A stretch of 32,588 nt of DNA. Source: Candidatus Zhuqueibacterota bacterium. Its GTDB lineage: Bacteria; Zhuqueibacterota; Zhuqueibacteria; Thermofontimicrobiales; Thiofontviventaceae. Position numbers and translations under genes: made by a program. Below the pieces are notes generated by a model. That model did not search any database, was not told the origin of the DNA, and saw only the letters and a program-made list of their open reading frames with translations. Below, piece after piece: positions 24,046-32,588 of the stretch (the stretch's first letter is position 1; every line of letters starts with the position of its first letter). The stretch lies in contig JAFGOE010000123.1 of assembly GCA_016926625.1 (NCBI GenBank), forward strand, positions 1-32,588. Reading direction: 5' to 3'.

Positions 24046-25959
24046 ATGAACAGAATGCTACATGTTTTCATCCATGGTATCATCCTGATCCTGGTTTTCT
24101 CTTCCTTCGCAGCTGCTCAATATCCCGTTCGAGAGGACGCTATTTGGGCACGTACAATCACTAATGAAACAATTACCCTCGATGGTGTTCTCGACGAGGC
24201 CGCATGGGCGAAAGCCGAATCGCTCGTCATCCGCTATGGCGAAAGTAGTGGATTGCCCACCAGCGGCTGGCGACCCGAGTTTCAACCCGAGGCGGTTAAC
24301 GATCCGACCGATGCCGTGGTTAAATTCCTGGTGGCGCAGGACAACCAGCTCTATATGGCTATCGAGGCCAATGATCTATCCGTGGTCGGTTCAAAGGACT
24401 GGGCTCGCTGGGACGGCGTCCTCATGGGTATCCGCAATCGAGCCAATAAGAATCGCCCCACCCCACAGGTGGAATATTTCTACACCTACTGGTATCCCGA
24501 ATTGCCGGCAGGTCAAACGCCCGGCGTCGGCGCTCCGCCGCGATTTTTGGGCACTTACGGTAACTTCAACGCTCCGGAACGTACACCGGAACTGGTGGCT
24601 GCCTGGGATGGGGCAACAGTCGTTCATGGGGGACAGGCGAACGATAATCAGCGCGAACAGGGATATACGATGGAAATGCGAGTCGCCCTCACCGATATCG
24701 GCTACGATGTTAACAAGCCCAATGGCGAGATCATCGAACTGAATTTCTCCATCTGGGATTGCGACTTCCTTTACGAAGGCGATGTCTCAATTATCAATTC
24801 CACTAGGACCCACTGGCAGAATCCATGGGGCAACGCCGATGCGAACAACGTCGGCCGTGTTCATGTCCATCCGGATGTGACAGTGGATACCGCCGTGCTG
24901 CCTGAGCTTCCTCCTGATGTAATCGTCCCCAATAATAACGGTTCAGCCGAACCCGTCATCGACGGAGTTCTCGATGAAAACGTATGGACTAATGCCTATA
25001 CCTTTACCATGGCATGGGGAGATAGCGTGGTTCGAGCCAGCTATCCGGGAGTCGGCCCCTATCGCAGCGGTCAATATCAACCGGAATTTAACGGTGTCCG
25101 CGCCGATATACTCGATCCCTCGTTCGCTACGATCAAAATGTTCTTCCGTGGTAATCATCTCTATCTCGCCGCCGATGTGAACGATATGCTCGTTCAGGGC
25201 ACCAGCGTTTTTGATCGTATGGACGGTGTCCGTTTCATGATCGGTGATCGCCAGGAGTTGAATCTTGAAAATTCCATGCTGTTCCAGAAACTGCAGGTCA
25301 ATTTCGACGATAACGGTGATCCCGTCGCCCTGGAATTCCTTCCGGTAATGGTCGATTCATCCGATACGGAATTTGCCGTAACGCTGAAAGGCAATACAAC
25401 AGTTAATGTCAAAACCGATATCGATGAAGGCTATATCGTCGAACTCAAAGTCGATCTGACCTATCTGGGCTACCCCGCAGGATTAGGTGATCATCTCCTG
25501 TTTATGGGCGTGATGCTGGCCGATGGCGATTCTTTCGATGATCCGGCGAACGATTACGGTACGCGCACATGGTGGTTCCGCGAACATGATGGTGGCCCGG
25601 CAGCAGCCTGGATGTACATGGATCCTGAACTCGTTATCGCCATCCATGAGAATCCGCATCCGGTGAGAATTCCCGAAACCATCGAATTGTACGGTAATTA
25701 TCCCAACCCCTTTAATCCAACGACGAAGTTGAGTTATTCCTTGCCATTTGCGGGCGAGGTCACACTTCACGTGTACAACATGATGGGACAACAGGTAATT
25801 GAGGTCGGCTCGACACAGAAATCAGCCGGTCTGCATGAAATGCAGTTCGATGGTCAGAATCTGGAGAGTGGTATCTATTTTTATCAGATACGACTGAACG
25901 ATACGACACACGGTCGTAACATCAAGAGTCAAACAGGTAAAATGGCTTTAATTAAGTAA
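24046..25959 (+). CDS. Secreted protein with two CBM9-like domains and a T9SS sorting domain
   Basis: A 637-residue exported protein with signal peptide ending AAA-Q (residue 24). It has two related beta-sandwich domains of the CBM9-like (DOMON-type) carbohydrate-binding superfamily: about 35-285 (ITLDGVLDEAAWAKAE, AVVKFLVAQDNQLYMAIEAND) and about 300-535 (VIDGVLDENVWTNAYTF, TIKMFFRGNHLYLAADVND). The repeated pattern DGVLDE-x-W at each domain start, then LY-AxxxND, shows an internal duplication. Residues about 542-637 are a FlgD-like sorting domain with GNYPNPFNPTTKLSY and a final KMALIK. AGGAGGT at 24036-24042 is a near-perfect ribosome site. It is the first gene after the LacI-type operator and is followed by a TonB receptor. 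It probably binds oligosaccharide at the cell surface; no catalytic residues were recognised. Confidence 0.85.
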   Translation: MNRMLHVFIHGIILILVFSSFAAAQYPVREDAIWARTITNETITLDGVLDEAAWAKAESLVIRYGESSGLPTSGWRPEFQPEAVNDPTDAVVKFLVAQDNQLYMAIEANDLSVVGSKDWARWDGVLMGIRNRANKNRPTPQVEYFYTYWYPELPAGQTPGVGAPPRFLGTYGNFNAPERTPELVAAWDGATVVHGGQANDNQREQGYTMEMRVALTDIGYDVNKPNGEIIELNFSIWDCDFLYEGDVSIINSTRTHWQNPWGNADANNVGRVHVHPDVTVDTAVLPELPPDVIVPNNNGSAEPVIDGVLDENVWTNAYTFTMAWGDSVVRASYPGVGPYRSGQYQPEFNGVRADILDPSFATIKMFFRGNHLYLAADVNDMLVQGTSVFDRMDGVRFMIGDRQELNLENSMLFQKLQVNFDDNGDPVALEFLPVMVDSSDTEFAVTLKGNTTVNVKTDIDEGYIVELKVDLTYLGYPAGLGDHLLFMGVMLADGDSFDDPANDYGTRTWWFREHDGGPAAAWMYMDPELVIAIHENPHPVRIPETIELYGNYPNPFNPTTKLSYSLPFAGEVTLHVYNMMGQQVIEVGSTQKSAGLHEMQFDGQNLESGIYFYQIRLNDTTHGRNIKSQTGKMALIK

Positions 25960-26020
25960 TCATTTACTATTCGGTACGGGGTGTATCGTACGAAAAACGG
26001 TTCTTCGACATTTTATGGTT

Positions 26021-26037
26021 GTGAAAAAGTGTTTCAC
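26021..26037 (+). other. Hairpin in the leader before the TonB receptor gene
   Basis: GTGAAA and TTTCAC form a 6-bp stem around AAGTG. Outer arms TCGACA (26005-26010) and TGTCGA (26056-26061) can also pair. No T-run follows, so it is not a simple terminator. It could shape mRNA between the CBM9 and receptor genes or be chance. Confidence 0.3.
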
Positions 26038-26130
26038 TGTCAACGCTATGAGCATTGTCGACTATCGACCTGTTCGACGCTCGATTCACCCCATACGTTC
26101 TTTATATTAATTTAAAAATGAAGTGTGACT

Positions 26131-28782
26131 ATGACACAGAGAATCAATATGTTACGCAAAGTAAGGCTTTTAACGCTATGGGTCATGATCTTTCTCATGA
26201 CACCAGCTGCATGGTCGCAGACCACGGGCAAACTAGCGGGTCGTGTGACCGACAACAACGGGGAACCGCTGATCGGTGCAAATGTGTTATTAGTGAACAC
26301 CAGTCAGGGCGCTGCCGCGGATATGGACGGGTATTATGTCATCCTGAACGTTCGCGCCGGTACATATACCATGCGTTTCGATTACATCGGTTTTCAGAGC
26401 AAGGTTGTTGAAAGCGTGCGTGTTCAGGCGGATCAGACCACCAAGATCGATGTGATGTTACAGCCAATGACCATCGAAGGTGAGGAAGTCGTCGTGGTCG
26501 CCGAGCGGCCGATCGTGGAGTTCAATCAGACCAGTTCGATTTCCACGGTCGATAAAGAGGAGATGCAACAACTTCCGGTGCAAGCCCTTAATGAGATCGT
26601 CAACCTGCAGGCGGGTGTGGTGGAAGGCCACTTCCGCGGTGGCCGGATCGGCGAGGTCCAGTTTCAGGTCGATGGCGTCACCGTTAATAATCCTTATGAT
26701 AATTCATCGAGTATCCAATTGGATCGCTCCGTCCTGGAACAGGTACAGATCATAAGCGGTACCTTTGATGCAAAGTACGGCCAGGCGATGTCGGGTGTGG
26801 TTAATGCCGTGCTTAAATCGGGTTCGGATAAATTCGAATGGTCCGGTGAGATTTATGGAGGTGATTTTTACACCTCCGATGAATTGAGATACCCTCACAA
26901 TCAGAAATTTAATCCAATTGGCATCCAAAACTATCAGATGACAATCAGCGGCCCGCTGCCAATCCCGAAAACGACCTTCTTCCTGAGTGGCCGACGATAC
27001 ACCAATGACGGCTATTTGTTCGGCGTCCGCCGGTTCATGCCTACCGATTCCAGCAACCTGGAACAGAAAATATTTTACCCTACCGGTGATGACGAAATAA
27101 TACCCATGGCCAATCGAGAGGAATGGAGCGGTCAGTTTAAAATAACGAATAAGTCGCTGAAAGCGCTCCAACTAAGCTATCAGATGACACTCAACGATAT
27201 AACCCGCAAGAGCTATAATCATTCGTTCAGGCTAAATCCGGATGGTACATCGACCAAGACGACACTATCCCTCAGCCATGGATTGCAGATGACTCATACG
27301 GTCTCCGATAAGATGTTTTACAAGGTCGATTTCCGGCAGAACTATTTCAATTATGCCGATTACTATTACGAAGACGTTTACGATTCCCGCTACCTCGACG
27401 CAGGGAGTCCTAAAAGTGATGCCAATTACGAGGAAGGTGCCGTGGTGCAGGGCCTCGAGCTTAACCGTTTCATCCAGAAGACGAATTCCGGCATAGCGAA
27501 GGTCGACCTCACCTGGCAGGCGAATCGCACCAATCTGATCGAGTCCGGTATCGAACTCAATCTGGCGGAAATGTCATTCGGTGCTCCTGGCGTACTGCGT
27601 GATATTAACGTCGACGGCGTACAGAAGCTGCAGCCGACTAATGATTTTCCCGGAGTCCAGTTTGTGGACACATATTTTCCGCGTCAGGCTGCCGTCTATT
27701 TACAGGACAGGGTCGAATGGGGCGATCTGATCCTTCGTGCCGGATTACGCTATGAATACTTCGATGCGAACGCCACTGTTCCAAGCGATCTGGAAAATCC
27801 AGCCAATGCCATCGAAGGTGCTCCTCAATCAAGACCAGTTGCCACGACCATCAAATCGGCATTAGCGCCGCGCCTGGGATTCAGCTTCCCGCTCACCAAT
27901 GCGGCCTCCATCTACTTTTCGTACGGGCATTTTTATCAGATGCCGGGTCTGGGACTCCTCTACGACAATGCCGATTACTCAGTCCTCGATGAACTACAGG
28001 CCGGCGGTATCAGCTACGGTGTGATGGGAAATCCCGACCTGAAGCCCGAGTTCACCGTGCAGTACGAGTTTGGTTTAAAACAGGCGCTGACCAGCTTTCT
28101 CGGAATAGAACTGACGTTCTTCCATAAAGATATTCGGGATCTGTTAGGTGTGGAATTTATCTCGACCTATGCGGCAGCCGAATATCCCAGATTTACCAAT
28201 GTCGATTTCGGAAATGTGTCCGGATTCACCATCGCCCTGGATCAACGTGCCATCGGACCTGTCAGCACGACCCTGGATTATACGATGCAGTTTGCCCAGG
28301 GTAATTCCAGCGATCCGCGGGAGACCAGCACCAGGGCATCCAGCGGGAAAGATCCTCGCCCCCGCGACATCCCGTTCAACTGGGATCAGCGGCATACGCT
28401 GAATGCCACCGCTATCGTATATAGACCCAATAATTATTCCCTGAGCGCTATCATGAGATTTGGCAGCGGCCAGCCGTACACCCCTGCGATCGGTTCTGGC
28501 TTTGCGGCTGATCTGGAGACGAACTCGGGACGAAAAGACGATTTCTTCCTCGTCGATTTGCGCGCCGAAAAATTCTTTAACGTCGGACCAGCACGAATGA
28601 GTGCGTTCGTTCGCCTGTTCAACTTGCTGAATACACACTTTGCCAACGGATTCGTTTTCACGACTACCGGCAGTCCAGATTATACTCAATTCCCTGCAGC
28701 TAACAGAGCAGCGCTCATCGATCCGAGTCGCTTTTACGAACCGCGACGCATCGAAATCGGTCTGTCGTTCAGTAATCGTTAA
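26131..28782 (+). CDS. TonB-dependent receptor with carboxypeptidase-regulatory-like domain
   Basis: An outer-membrane beta-barrel transporter of about 883 residues that imports oligosaccharides or other large ligands with TonB energy. After a signal peptide ending WSQ (about residue 30) comes a carboxypeptidase-regulatory-like domain at about 33-113 (GRVTDNNGEPLIGANVLLVNT, DMDGYYVILNVRAGTY). A GEEVVVVAERP segment resembles the TonB-box-like stretch of SusC proteins. The plug covers about 125-235 (FQVDGVTVNNPYD, VLEQVQIISGTFDAKYGQAMSGVVN). Barrel strands fill the rest, ending IEIGLSFSNR. Start is uncertain: GTG 26125, ATG 26131 and ATG 26149 are in frame and all keep the signal peptide; none has a strong ribosome site. 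It lies 171 bp after the CBM9 gene and 50 bp before the next. Confidence 0.9.
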   Translation: MTQRINMLRKVRLLTLWVMIFLMTPAAWSQTTGKLAGRVTDNNGEPLIGANVLLVNTSQGAAADMDGYYVILNVRAGTYTMRFDYIGFQSKVVESVRVQADQTTKIDVMLQPMTIEGEEVVVVAERPIVEFNQTSSISTVDKEEMQQLPVQALNEIVNLQAGVVEGHFRGGRIGEVQFQVDGVTVNNPYDNSSSIQLDRSVLEQVQIISGTFDAKYGQAMSGVVNAVLKSGSDKFEWSGEIYGGDFYTSDELRYPHNQKFNPIGIQNYQMTISGPLPIPKTTFFLSGRRYTNDGYLFGVRRFMPTDSSNLEQKIFYPTGDDEIIPMANREEWSGQFKITNKSLKALQLSYQMTLNDITRKSYNHSFRLNPDGTSTKTTLSLSHGLQMTHTVSDKMFYKVDFRQNYFNYADYYYEDVYDSRYLDAGSPKSDANYEEGAVVQGLELNRFIQKTNSGIAKVDLTWQANRTNLIESGIELNLAEMSFGAPGVLRDINVDGVQKLQPTNDFPGVQFVDTYFPRQAAVYLQDRVEWGDLILRAGLRYEYFDANATVPSDLENPANAIEGAPQSRPVATTIKSALAPRLGFSFPLTNAASIYFSYGHFYQMPGLGLLYDNADYSVLDELQAGGISYGVMGNPDLKPEFTVQYEFGLKQALTSFLGIELTFFHKDIRDLLGVEFISTYAAAEYPRFTNVDFGNVSGFTIALDQRAIGPVSTTLDYTMQFAQGNSSDPRETSTRASSGKDPRPRDIPFNWDQRHTLNATAIVYRPNNYSLSAIMRFGSGQPYTPAIGSGFAADLETNSGRKDDFFLVDLRAEKFFNVGPARMSAFVRLFNLLNTHFANGFVFTTTGSPDYTQFPAANRAALIDPSRFYEPRRIEIGLSFSNR

Positions 28783-28832
28783 CCGAACGGTCAGACGGAT
28801 GATTTAATGATGATTAACAAGAGGTTATACCT

Positions 28833-31800
28833 ATGTCTGCAAGAAAATTAATTCGAATATCCTTTATATTATGTTTCTTCCTTCTGCCGCTTTCCGGATG
28901 GGCTCAGGATTTACAACCTGTGGTGCCTGATTCACTGCGCGGTCGCGTCGATGCGGAGCGCAGCGGTACACACGATGCTAATCGAATCCGCACCGTTTTT
29001 TATAATTACGGCATGGTGGGCGATTACCCGCCCGATCCGCTGAAAGTAGATCTGAGCGTATTCCATTCGGTGGAGGTACCGAAAGGATCGGGCGAGAATT
29101 ACAGCGACGGCACGACCCCGTTCGTGCTGGCAAACGTATTTCAGAACAATGGAATTCCTGCCTACATCATGGAAACCGGGTACCGCGAACGACAGGGGAA
29201 CAGTCCCTACTTCAATCGCGTCATGCGATTCGAACCGCGACCGGGTTATTTTCAACCCGATCCGGCGATCAACAAAGGTCGATCGGTCGCCATGAGCAAT
29301 GACCCGCGTACCTGGCCCGATGAGTGGATCGATAAGATCGATGATTCCGATGATCCGGGTTGGAGTGGTTTCTGGAACGGATATTTCGGCAAGGCACCGG
29401 GAGCGGATCAGGAGAGCTTCGTGGTCTACGATGATAATTTCTACGATGCCTGGAATTTCTATCCCGACACACGCGACCAGAGTCGCCGCGGACTCGCCTT
29501 AAGGGTGGAACAGCGAGGTTTTCAATGGGCTAATCCTCAAGCAGGTAACGTGGTCTTCTTCCACTACGATATCACGAACGAAGGCACAACCGATTACGAC
29601 GATAACATTATCTTCGGACTGTACATGGACTCCGGTGTCGGCGGCTCGGCCATCGGTAGTGATGGTATTCCTGAATCCGATGATGATAATGCTTATTTCG
29701 ATCGTGAGGCCGGACTCAATCTGGTGTACACATGGGATAAAAACGGATACGGAGTTCAGGGTCCTACAGGCTACCTCGGCTATTCTTACATGGAAACCCC
29801 GGGCAACGGGACCGACATGATCGATAACGACGAGAACGGGATAAGCGACGAGCTACGGGATGGGGGACCCGGCGAACTTATCGTGGGACAGGAAGCGATC
29901 CTTAGCTATGTACAGACCCATTATGATTATGATAAATTTGTCGCGTTCTATGGGCCACTCGAGAAACGTCCCGCTTATATGGCTGGAAGCTGGTGGACCG
30001 GCGATGAGGATTTAGACTGGGTCGCTGAATTCGACGACACCGGCGCCGATGGCGTATTCGAGTCGGAAGAATTACCGCGCGATACGGGTGAAAAAGACGG
30101 GATACCTACTTACGGAGAGCCTAATTTCGATAAGACCGATCTCGATGAGTCGGACCAGATTGGACTGACCGGTTTTAAAATGAACCGTATCCGTGCTGGC
30201 GCCGGATCACCCACTACCGAAGTCGACAACATCGTCTTCTTCGATGACGGCAAGGAATGGCCAAAGCGTCTTTATGAACAATTCACTTCAGATGAGTCGT
30301 TCGACCAACCGCTTGTTCTGAATTATAATATCGGTTTCCTGTTCGCCTCAGGTCCCTTTAAGTTGGCGGCTGGCAAACGGGAACGATTCAGCCTCGCCCT
30401 GGGATTCGGCTCTGATCTGCGCGAATTAAGAACCACTACCAAAGTGGTGCAGCAGATCTACAAGGCCAATTATCAATTTGCCGTACCTCCGCCCATGCCG
30501 ACACTGAACGCATTCGCCGGTGATGGCTTCGTGACGCTGAGTTGGGACGATAAGGCGGAGCGAACGTATGACCCGGTTACTAACATCAACGATTTCGAAG
30601 GATACCGAATCTATCGCAGTACCGATCCGGCGTTCCTCGATCCCCAGCTTGTCACCACGGCCACAGGATCCGGTCCCATCGGAATCGGGCGCCCTATCGC
30701 ACAGTTCGATTTGATCAATGAGATATACGGCTTCTCGGGAACTACGGTAGAAGGTGTCGCCTATTTCCTGGGAGAGGATAATGGTATCAGACACACGTTT
30801 ACCGATACGACGGTGACGAACGGACAACTTTATTACTACGGTGTCACTGCATACGATAGTGGATCCGATTCGCTGGAAATCTATCCCTCTGAGAATGCGA
30901 TCGCCGTGAGCCAGACCCTGCGTGGCGGTACGATACTTCCTAAAAATGTCGTCGAAGTGCGGCCTAATCCGCCCACATTGGGCTTCCAACCGGCGACAAC
31001 GGGTGAGATCGAACATAGTGAAGGAGAGGGCGTGGGAAGTGTATCAGTCATGGTTAAAAATTCGCACCTGGTCCCTGATGACCATCTATTTGAAATCATA
31101 TTCACGAGTCCCGTAGATTGTGTACGGGCGACCGCTTATAGCCTCATCGATGTCGATGAACTCGACACGCTGTTCACCACCGGAACAGATTTCGATGGAC
31201 TCGGTAGCGGTCCGGTGGGTGCAGGATTGTTGCCTGTCATATGGACTCAAAAACGGGTCACCGTTGATTCTCTCGAATCGGGTTTCACCGCTTCCAGTAA
31301 GACGAACGCCCGGTTTAGCGTGAGGTATTCTGAATCATTGCCCAACAACCTGAGACGCAATGGTTATCCTGATGATCTCGAGATCATCTTCGACGATGAA
31401 CCGTTGGATACATCTCTGGCCGCTATCGGAATGCCTGCGAAGGCGATCAATTTCAAGGTGATCGCGAAGAGTAAAGAAGGCGATCAGAAATTGAAACTGA
31501 GGTTCCGCGACGCCGATGGCAGCGGTACGATCAACAGTGAAAAAGATTACATTGAGATCGTGACGTTCCTGCCAGAACAGCCTACGCAGCCGCGAGCAAC
31601 ATGGCGGGTTGACCTGGATACAACGGGCCAAGCGGAACGGGGTGAACTGATACCCCCGGGTCCCGGTGATGTGTATCAGTTGAAATTAGACCTTCCGCTC
31701 AGTGTCGATGACACCTTCGAATTTGTCTCCAGCGGACAACGGATCGATCAGGACGAGTTGCGTACTGCGGAGATAGATCCTTATGTCGTACCGAATCCCT

Positions 31801-32084
31801 ACATCAATGCAGCGAGTTTCGAACCGCAGCGATTTGCGGTATCGGGTCGAGGTGAAAGGCGCATCGAATTTCGCGGATTACCACAGAACTGTACAATCCG
31901 TATCTATACGATCATGGGAGAACTCGTCCAGACATTGGAGCACAGCGGTATGATGACCGACGGGTATATCGCCTGGAACCTCCGCACCAAAGATAATCTG
32001 GAGGTCGCCCCGGGTCTGTATATTTTTCATGTCGATTCCGAAGAACGGAAATCATTTATCGGCAAATTTGCTATCATAAAATAA
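28833..32084 (+). CDS. Large secreted protein with FN3-like region and sorting domain, function unknown
   Basis: A 1083-residue exported protein (signal ends GWA-Q, residue 25). I do not recognise a named family for the first 540 residues, which are rich in Asp, Gly and aromatics and contain acidic loops such as DMIDNDENGISDEL that look calcium-binding. Residues about 550-690 are fibronectin-III-like (GDGFVTLSWDDKAE, EGYRIYRSTDP, YYYGVTAYDSG). A dockerin/EF-hand-like loop DADGSGTINSEKD lies at 893-905, but the twelfth loop position is Lys, so calcium binding is uncertain. The C-terminus (about 985-1083; VPNPYINAAS to GKFAIIK) is a FlgD-like sorting domain variant without the NYPNPFN form. AAGAGG at 28819-28824 is a good ribosome site. 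It lies between a TonB receptor and a PorV/PorQ-like gene, so a surface-exposed partner of the receptor is plausible. Confidence 0.78.
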   Translation: MSARKLIRISFILCFFLLPLSGWAQDLQPVVPDSLRGRVDAERSGTHDANRIRTVFYNYGMVGDYPPDPLKVDLSVFHSVEVPKGSGENYSDGTTPFVLANVFQNNGIPAYIMETGYRERQGNSPYFNRVMRFEPRPGYFQPDPAINKGRSVAMSNDPRTWPDEWIDKIDDSDDPGWSGFWNGYFGKAPGADQESFVVYDDNFYDAWNFYPDTRDQSRRGLALRVEQRGFQWANPQAGNVVFFHYDITNEGTTDYDDNIIFGLYMDSGVGGSAIGSDGIPESDDDNAYFDREAGLNLVYTWDKNGYGVQGPTGYLGYSYMETPGNGTDMIDNDENGISDELRDGGPGELIVGQEAILSYVQTHYDYDKFVAFYGPLEKRPAYMAGSWWTGDEDLDWVAEFDDTGADGVFESEELPRDTGEKDGIPTYGEPNFDKTDLDESDQIGLTGFKMNRIRAGAGSPTTEVDNIVFFDDGKEWPKRLYEQFTSDESFDQPLVLNYNIGFLFASGPFKLAAGKRERFSLALGFGSDLRELRTTTKVVQQIYKANYQFAVPPPMPTLNAFAGDGFVTLSWDDKAERTYDPVTNINDFEGYRIYRSTDPAFLDPQLVTTATGSGPIGIGRPIAQFDLINEIYGFSGTTVEGVAYFLGEDNGIRHTFTDTTVTNGQLYYYGVTAYDSGSDSLEIYPSENAIAVSQTLRGGTILPKNVVEVRPNPPTLGFQPATTGEIEHSEGEGVGSVSVMVKNSHLVPDDHLFEIIFTSPVDCVRATAYSLIDVDELDTLFTTGTDFDGLGSGPVGAGLLPVIWTQKRVTVDSLESGFTASSKTNARFSVRYSESLPNNLRRNGYPDDLEIIFDDEPLDTSLAAIGMPAKAINFKVIAKSKEGDQKLKLRFRDADGSGTINSEKDYIEIVTFLPEQPTQPRATWRVDLDTTGQAERGELIPPGPGDVYQLKLDLPLSVDDTFEFVSSGQRIDQDELRTAEIDPYVVPNPYINAASFEPQRFAVSGRGERRIEFRGLPQNCTIRIYTIMGELVQTLEHSGMMTDGYIAWNLRTKDNLEVAPGLYIFHVDSEERKSFIGKFAIIK

Positions 32085-32101
32085 TTCAAACGGTTGGAAC
32101 T

Positions 32102-32588
32102 ATGAATCGAAAACAAATATTAATCCTAAGCATATTCATGATACTAATAAGTCATGGAAATCTGCTGTTCGCCCAGAGCAAAGTGGGTACGACGGTCGGA
32201 CAATTTTTAAAGATCGAACCGAGTGCGCGGGGAACGGCGATCGGAAATGCGAGTACGTCTCTCTTCGGTGAGGCGGCGACTGTGTTCTACAATCCCGCTA
32301 GCATCGGTCGACTCAGTAAATCGAATGTTCAATTTACTCATAGTAATTGGCTGGCCGATATCGATTACAACTACGTCGTTGTCGCATTAAACGTAGGAAA
32401 TATCGGCACCATGTCGTTGCAGGCGACGTCGCTCAATTCGGGCGAAATCGATGTACGCACCGTGGAGCAGCCCATGGGTACCGGCGAACGGTACAGTGTG
32501 TCCAATTTCGCTCTGGGATTCGGTTATGCACGCATGCTTACCGATCGGGTTGCAGTGGGAATGATCGTCAATTATTTACGCGAAACAA
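32102..32588 (+). CDS. PorV/PorQ family outer-membrane protein (3' end outside window)
   Basis: The first 162 codons of an outer-membrane barrel protein. A signal peptide ends LLFA-Q (about residue 24). The mature protein begins SKVGTTVGQFLKIEPSARGT and continues AIGNASTSLFGEAATVFYNP, the hallmark start of the PorV/PorQ family. Alternating beta strands follow (NVQFTHSNWLADIDYNYVVV, SNFALGFGYARMLTDRVAVG). In Bacteroidota, PorV shuttles type IX cargo to the cell surface. Here it follows genes for sorting-domain proteins, which fits. The start at 32102 has only a weak GGAA (32096-32099) ribosome site and lies 17 bp after the previous stop. The gene runs off the window. Confidence 0.85.
   Translation, partial: MNRKQILILSIFMILISHGNLLFAQSKVGTTVGQFLKIEPSARGTAIGNASTSLFGEAATVFYNPASIGRLSKSNVQFTHSNWLADIDYNYVVVALNVGNIGTMSLQATSLNSGEIDVRTVEQPMGTGERYSVSNFALGFGYARMLTDRVAVGMIVNYLRET

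Noticed and set aside
25973-25999. Possible terminator after the CBM9 gene
   Set aside because: The stem is imperfect with a bulge and is followed by A, not T, residues.

Overview
The window reads like a chromosomal segment of a Gram-negative FCB-group bacterium outside Bacteroidota proper (Calditrichota, KSB1/Zhuqueibacterota or a similar lineage). This is an inference. It rests on three large secreted proteins ending in FlgD-like/type IX (T9SS) sorting domains (two with NYPNPFN), a SusC-like TonB-dependent receptor and a PorV/PorQ-family protein. Against Bacteroidota proper are clear Shine-Dalgarno sites before most genes and E. coli-like sigma70 promoters (TTGACA, 17 bp, TATGAT).

Layout. 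(1) 77-4746: a Tat-exported Gfo/Idh/MocA oxidoreductase followed by a complete TRAP transporter (DctP, DctQ, DctM), probably for a sugar acid. (2) 4747-5924: a REP-associated tyrosine transposase (RAYT, HUH family) embedded in its probable target repeats. These are GTAG-headed hairpins, three of them arranged as 97-bp inverted-pair (BIME-like) elements. (3) 5925-10311: secreted GH9 and GH43 glycoside hydrolases, i.e. plant polysaccharide breakdown. (4) 10312-11472: a Phd/YefM-RelE/ParE toxin-antitoxin pair with its own promoter and palindromic operator, bracketed by a 47-bp identical direct repeat that carries the RAYT-type REP core. (5) 11473-14803: a reverse-strand short-chain dehydrogenase, a YARHG-domain lipoprotein, and an NlpC/P60-like plus peptidoglycan-binding protein without a signal peptide. 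(6) 15314-23389: a 2691-residue secreted protein with 14 Calx-beta repeats, a prealbumin-like domain, two PKD domains, a discoidin-like domain and a sorting domain, closed by a good terminator. (7) 24046-32588: a CBM9-like secreted protein, a TonB-dependent receptor, a 1083-residue secreted protein and the start of a PorV/PorQ gene. This cluster lies behind one strong promoter with a perfect 18-bp LacI-type operator at the expected transcription start.

A coherent reading is carbohydrate scavenging. Surface proteins bind and degrade polysaccharide, the TonB receptor imports oligomers, GH9/GH43 trim them, and TRAP plus the oxidoreductase handle sugar acids. The LacI-type operator would make region 7 sugar-inducible. 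Three unrelated dispersed repeat families fill the intergenic spaces. The most interesting structure is the RAYT/REP system and its link to the toxin-antitoxin cassette. No rRNA, tRNA or CRISPR array was seen.
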